Positions 6,023 to 8,094 of a stretch of DNA of 8,094 nt are shown piece after piece. Source of the DNA: Candidatus Sumerlaeota bacterium (GTDB taxonomy: Bacteria > Sumerlaeota > T1SED10-198M). Within the stretch, counting starts at the first letter, position 1. Every line of letters starts with the position of its first letter. The notes below the pieces were generated by a model. It had not been told where the DNA came from, searched no databases, and was given only the letters and a program-made list of their open reading frames with translations. The translations under genes were made by a program, and so were the position numbers. Location of the stretch: contig PWGE01000045.1 in assembly GCA_003554345.1 (NCBI GenBank), forward strand, positions 1 through 8,094, read 5' to 3'.

Positions 6023-7561
6023 TTATGACTCATCCCAGTAATCTTCTGCCGGTTCTTCTTTCCACCGCAGACGTGAAAAGAAAAAACCGATGATATGGGT
6101 AATAATCAAACATCCCACGCCCATAAGAATAAGGTAGACCACCGGATAATCCTCATAGGGTTGGGTCACATCCTGACGAAGACTGAGAACGAATATAATA
6201 ATCAATACCAGCGGGCAGAGAAAGCGGATACAATAACTCCAGAATCCGGATAAAAAGTGATAGAGAAAATATTTTTGCCTGTCTGATGCCGGCGAACTTT
6301 TTACTATGTGATTGATTAAGAGCTTATCTTTTGCCCACCAACCGATAATCAGACATTCCAGAATCCCTACTGTCAACAGTCCATAATTATTAATGAAATG
6401 ATCGATTATATCAAGAAAAAACAAACCCGAGGCATTGGTAAAAAGAAAAGTACCGGCAAAGCCTATCAGTGCCAGCACACTTACTACGTGTCGCCGATGG
6501 AAATGAAATTTATCAAGTATAGAACTGGTAAAAGCTTCAATAATAGAAATAGCCGACGAAATTCCCGCTATGACCAGGCAGAAAAAGAAAATAACGCCAA
6601 ACAGCCGGTTAAAAGCCCCAAAGGGAAGGGTGCTGATAGCTTCGGGCAACGCCACGAAAGCAAGCCCAATCCCTGCTGTTACCACCTCATCAATAGGGAC
6701 ATTCTGCACAGCAGCCATATACCCCAGCACACCAAAAACCGCAAACCCTACTACTATGGAATAACCATGATCCAGTAAGCTCACCACAAAGGCGTATTTT
6801 ACCATGGAGACCTTTTTAGGAAGGTAACTGGCATAGGCAATCATGATACCAAAGCCAATACTGAGGGTGAAAAAGTTTTGAGTGACGGCACTAATCCATA
6901 TCTCGATATCAGTTAACCTGCTGAAATCAGGTTCCAGGTAATAACGAAAACCTTCCCTGCTCTCCGGGAGATAAAATGTCCAACCAACCAGTATGAGAGT
7001 GAGGACAAACAATACCGGCATGAAAAGCTTATTCGCTTTTTCTATTCCTTTTGCCCCCCCCCGAAAACAGATAAACCAGCATACAAACCATATAAAGGCA
7101 GCACCAGCGGCTATTCGTACATTAATTGCACCCAATTCTCCAATTGTATCGGCACGTTGTAAAAAGTCCTGGAAAAAGAAAGCATCCGGATTATCTGCCC
7201 ATCGCATGTCAAAAGAGAAGAAGAAATAATTCAAACTCCAGGAAATAATAACGCTATAATAAATGACAATGCCGAACATTATAAAGCATACCGCCCACCA
7301 GCCAAGCCATTCCCATTTTTCATTCACCTCATAAAATGCCTTGGGAGCCGAACCTTTTCTCCAGTGTCCCAGGGCAAATTCCAACAGAAGGATGGGAAAC
7401 CCAATAATAAAAAGAGCAGAAATATAAGGAATTAAAAAAGCCCCGCCTCCACTGCAGTAAGCCATATAGCTGAAACGCCAGATATTCCCCAGCCCCACTG
7501 CAGAACCTACAGCTGCCAGGATAAAGCCTGCGGTTGTTGCCCAACTTGCTCTCTTAGACAT
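6023..7561 (-). CDS. Sodium-dependent transporter, neurotransmitter:sodium symporter (NSS/SLC6, LeuT-fold) family
   Basis: The 512-residue integral membrane protein has about 12 predicted helices. The TM1 signature GSAVGLGNIWRF is at 19-30, followed by GGGAFLIPY (38-46). The family proline after WRF is Ser31 here. The unwound TM6 region is FFTLSIGFG (230-238), and TM8 carries AGISS (332-336), matching the LeuT Na2-site segment. TM7 (LLDHGYS, 262-268) has Asp264 where LeuT has the Na1 ligand Asn286, and Ser268 at the position of LeuT Glu290, the chloride-site position. Bacterial members import amino acids (for example tyrosine, tryptophan or hydrophobic ones) with Na+; the substrate here cannot be read from sequence. 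The ATG at 7561 has an excellent TAAGGAGGT at 7574-7566 that includes the stop codon of the methyltransferase gene. A run of nine G residues (7062-7054) encodes R167-A170 in a predicted cytoplasmic loop and is slippage-prone. Confidence 0.96.
   Translation of the reverse strand: MSKRASWATTAGFILAAVGSAVGLGNIWRFSYMAYCSGGGAFLIPYISALFIIGFPILLLEFALGHWRKGSAPKAFYEVNEKWEWLGWWAVCFIMFGIVIYYSVIISWSLNYFFFSFDMRWADNPDAFFFQDFLQRADTIGELGAINVRIAAGAAFIWFVCWFICFRGGAKGIEKANKLFMPVLFVLTLILVGWTFYLPESREGFRYYLEPDFSRLTDIEIWISAVTQNFFTLSIGFGIMIAYASYLPKKVSMVKYAFVVSLLDHGYSIVVGFAVFGVLGYMAAVQNVPIDEVVTAGIGLAFVALPEAISTLPFGAFNRLFGVIFFFCLVIAGISSAISIIEAFTSSILDKFHFHRRHVVSVLALIGFAGTFLFTNASGLFFLDIIDHFINNYGLLTVGILECLIIGWWAKDKLLINHIVKSSPASDRQKYFLYHFLSGFWSYCIRFLCPLVLIIIFVLSLRQDVTQPYEDYPVVYLILMGVGCLIITHIIGFFFSRLRWKEEPAEDYWDES
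7054..7062 (-). repeat. Nine-G homopolymer inside the transporter gene
   Basis: The coding strand reads CGG GGG GGG GCA, giving Arg-Gly-Gly-Ala at residues 167-170 of the NSS transporter. The reading frame is intact at this length. Any one-base change would truncate or scramble the protein after about residue 168, roughly one third of the way in. Tracts like this are hot spots for slippage in vivo and for errors in reads. Confidence 0.9.
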
Positions 7562-7565
7562 GCGT

Positions 7566-7574
7566 ACCTCCTTA
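7566..7574 (-). promoter_or_regulatory. Shine-Dalgarno of the NSS transporter overlapping the upstream stop codon
   Basis: On the minus strand TAAGGAGGT starts with the TAA stop of the methyltransferase gene and ends four bases before the transporter ATG. A ribosome ending translation of the upstream gene would cover this site, so coupled translation is likely. Confidence 0.85.
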
Positions 7575-8094
7575 TCCTGTTTTTTGCAATAATAAGCAGG
7601 ACTCTATATGATACGTATGAGGAAACAAGTCAAGTGCCCGCCCCTCCTTTACAGCATAGCCATTTTCAGTAATCTTTTGCAGATCTCTGGCAAGTGTTAA
7701 AGGATTACAGGACACGTATATCAGGCGGGGGGCACCCAGATCCAGGATATGTTTGAGAGCTTTTTTATGCATACCCGCCCGCGGTGGATCTATGATGATA
7801 ATATCCATCTGATGCTTGAAAAACTCTCTCAAGCGGGGAATGGTGCGCCGCATTTCGCCCTGCAGAAAAGTGGTATTGGACAGACCATTTAACCGGGCAT
7901 TCCGGCGAGCCATAAATATTGCTTCCTGCACCACATCTATTCCCCATACATGATGAGCTTTATCTGCCAGATAGAGGCCGATACTTCCCGTTCCGCAATA
8001 GGCGTCCAGAATATTTTCGCTTCCACGTAACCGGGCATATTCTTTGATGATATCATACAACCGCTCTGCCCCGGCAGTATTGGTCTGAAAAAAA
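7572..8094 (-). CDS. rlmD: 23S rRNA (uracil-5-)-methyltransferase, RlmD/RumA type, C-terminal part (5' end outside window)
   Basis: The frame is open to the window edge and reads FFQTNTAGAERLYDII at its visible start; FxQ-N just before the methyltransferase core is typical of RumA/RlmD/TrmA enzymes. The 173 visible residues hold the SAM-binding DAYCGTGSIGLYLA, IIIDPPRAGMHKKAL, the catalytic-cysteine motif YVSCNPLTLARDL and the closing LFPHTYHIESCLL with its conserved His-Glu. The enzyme would transfer a methyl group from S-adenosylmethionine to C5 of a uridine, most likely in 23S rRNA. The U747, U1939 or dual-specificity type cannot be told from this part, because the TRAM and Fe-S region is outside the window. 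A TTG at 8060 is only an internal leucine codon. It ends 10 bases before the transporter ATG. Confidence 0.94.
   Translation of the reverse strand, partial: FFQTNTAGAERLYDIIKEYARLRGSENILDAYCGTGSIGLYLADKAHHVWGIDVVQEAIFMARRNARLNGLSNTTFLQGEMRRTIPRLREFFKHQMDIIIIDPPRAGMHKKALKHILDLGAPRLIYVSCNPLTLARDLQKITENGYAVKEGRALDLFPHTYHIESCLLLQKTG

Noticed and set aside
6398-6778. A 126-codon plus-strand ORF opposite the NSS transporter, rich in Lys, Asn and Gln
   Set aside because: It is a reverse-strand shadow of hydrophobic transporter codons, with no domain and no Shine-Dalgarno.
7572-8060. TTG at 8060 as the start of a complete 162-residue methyltransferase
   Set aside because: The frame continues upstream to the window edge with FFQTNTAGAER, a conserved part of RumA/RlmD proteins, so the gene is truncated by the window rather than starting there.

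Overview
The window looks like the chromosome of an anaerobic, Firmicutes/Clostridia-type bacterium. This is inferred from strong AGGAGG-type ribosome binding sites, tight co-directional gene packing, a ComEC-type competence channel, an anaerobe-style phenylacetate-CoA ligase plus tandem-ACT pair, an O2-sensitive radical SAM protein of the PflX-like (COG1313) group, and a Na+-coupled NSS transporter. No 16S or other taxonomic marker is present, so the genus cannot be given.

Layout. Positions 1-794 (+) hold the 3' part of an unrecognised, acidic, probably beta-propeller-like protein whose beginning lies outside the window. It ends in a very strong intrinsic terminator (818-858). Everything else (890-8094) is on the minus strand and converges on that terminator. 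In order of transcription: the C-terminal third of an RlmD/RumA-type 23S rRNA m5U methyltransferase (8094-7572, cut by the window end), an NSS-family sodium symporter (7561-6023), a radical SAM protein (6017-5115), paaK (5000-3699), a two-ACT-domain protein (3695-3264) and comEC (3229-890). Gaps are 10, 5, about 114, 3 and 34 bp, so this reads as one or two operons, with a possible internal promoter in front of paaK. No stretch over 300 bp lacks a gene, and no tRNA, rRNA, IS element or CRISPR array was seen.

How the genes may fit together. PaaK with the downstream ACT protein is a familiar pair that activates arylacetates to CoA thioesters, usually tied to aromatic amino-acid metabolism. Bacterial NSS transporters often import aromatic or hydrophobic amino acids, so uptake of such an amino acid and activation of its arylacetate is a plausible but unproven theme. 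The rRNA methyltransferase and comEC look like housekeeping or competence passengers.

The most notable points are: (i) a perfect four-tract G-quadruplex motif with single-base loops that is also the ribosome binding region of comEC, 3 nt before its TTG start; (ii) a nine-G homopolymer inside the transporter gene; (iii) an out-of-frame, protein-like acidic tail just after the radical SAM stop codon; (iv) an Asn-to-Asp change at the predicted Na1 site of the transporter; (v) loss of both Asp residues in the DVGQGD-type motif of ComEC; and (vi) a paaK start that should be moved to the eighth codon of its longest ORF. I found no clearly new multi-gene system; the G-quadruplex leader of comEC is the best candidate for undescribed regulation.
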